A stretch of DNA of 7,089 nt from assembly GCA_023262945.1 (NCBI GenBank), contig JALQXY010000167.1:1-7089 (forward strand). Reading direction: 5' to 3'. The stretch is from Rickettsiales bacterium (GTDB lineage Bacteria > Pseudomonadota > Alphaproteobacteria > Rickettsiales > UBA1997). Positions 7,021 to 7,089 of the stretch are shown one piece after another. Position 1 is the stretch's first letter, and each line of letters begins with the position of its first letter. The notes under the pieces are model-generated. The model saw only the letters and a program-made list of their open reading frames with translations. It was not told the DNA's origin and searched no databases. The position numbers and the translations under genes are program-made.

Positions 7021-7050
7021 GTAAGTCCTGAGCCTATAGGACTTAAGGCT
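7021..7050 (-). terminator. Interlocked hairpin followed by a T-tract, terminator-like
   Basis: On the minus strand TAAGTCCT (7045-7038) pairs with AGGACTTA (7029-7022): eight perfect bp, an 8-nt loop, then C and ATTTTTT, the layout of an intrinsic terminator. A second pairing, AGCCT (7050-7046) with AGGCT (7035-7031), interleaves with the first, so the two are mutually exclusive or form a pseudoknot. It lies about 150 nt upstream of the trpS start. It could end a transcript arriving from the right, attenuate read-through into trpS, or belong to a mobile-element end with the nearby repeat. No gene is convincing in 6871-7089. Confidence 0.4.
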
Positions 7051-7089
7051 TTTTGCAATTTTTAGCCAAAAAAAAGACCCCTGCAAATC

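Noticed and set aside
6867..7058. Minus-strand 63-codon open frame overlapping the trpS start by ATGA
   Set aside because: The ATGA overlap is tempting, but it begins with TTG inside a terminator-like hairpin, crosses the 22-bp repeat and has a low-complexity Phe/Leu/Tyr-rich product with no family resemblance. It is more likely noncoding leader.

Overview
This is an AT-rich window (roughly 30-35% GC by eye). It carries four intact housekeeping genes on the minus strand, in transcriptional order trpS, nadA, sucA, sucB, and a broken piece of an elongation factor G gene (fusA) at the left edge. Three things suggest an alphaproteobacterium, plausibly a Rickettsiales-like or other intracellular lineage: the base composition, the mitochondrial-type 2-oxoglutarate dehydrogenase E1 and E2 genes lying side by side, and the near absence of Shine-Dalgarno sequences. 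This rests on gene content and style only. De novo NAD genes such as nadA are missing from typical Rickettsia, so a deeper-branching relative is more likely than Rickettsia itself.

Layout: 1-399 is an in-frame EF-G fragment (end of domain II and domain III) that runs off the left edge and loses its N-terminal half at about 394-399. The break lies in a 22-bp sequence (394-415) that recurs as an exact inverted copy at 6954-6975, so the whole four-gene block sits between inverted repeats. 416-550 is the sucB 3' region with an A/T-stem hairpin. sucB occupies 551-1735 and sucA 1875-4766, separated by 139 bp of AT-rich spacer. The sucA-nadA spacer (4767-4931) holds a candidate nadA terminator, a candidate sucA promoter and a striking 11-bp-arm palindrome just upstream of the sucA start. 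nadA (4932-5894) and trpS (5899-6870) are 4 nt apart and are probably cotranscribed. 6871-7089 has no convincing gene. It contains the right repeat copy and an interlocked hairpin (7022-7050) that could be a terminator, an attenuator-like fold or the end of a mobile element.

Function: SucA and SucB are the E1 and E2 subunits of the 2-oxoglutarate dehydrogenase complex, which makes succinyl-CoA in the TCA cycle; the E3 (lpd) gene is not in the window. NadA makes quinolinate for NAD+ synthesis, and NAD+ is the electron acceptor of that complex. TrpS charges tRNA-Trp. I see no CRISPR array, tRNA, rRNA, transposase gene or convincing new multi-gene system. The most notable signals are the repeat-bounded block, the broken fusA and the two structured intergenic elements.
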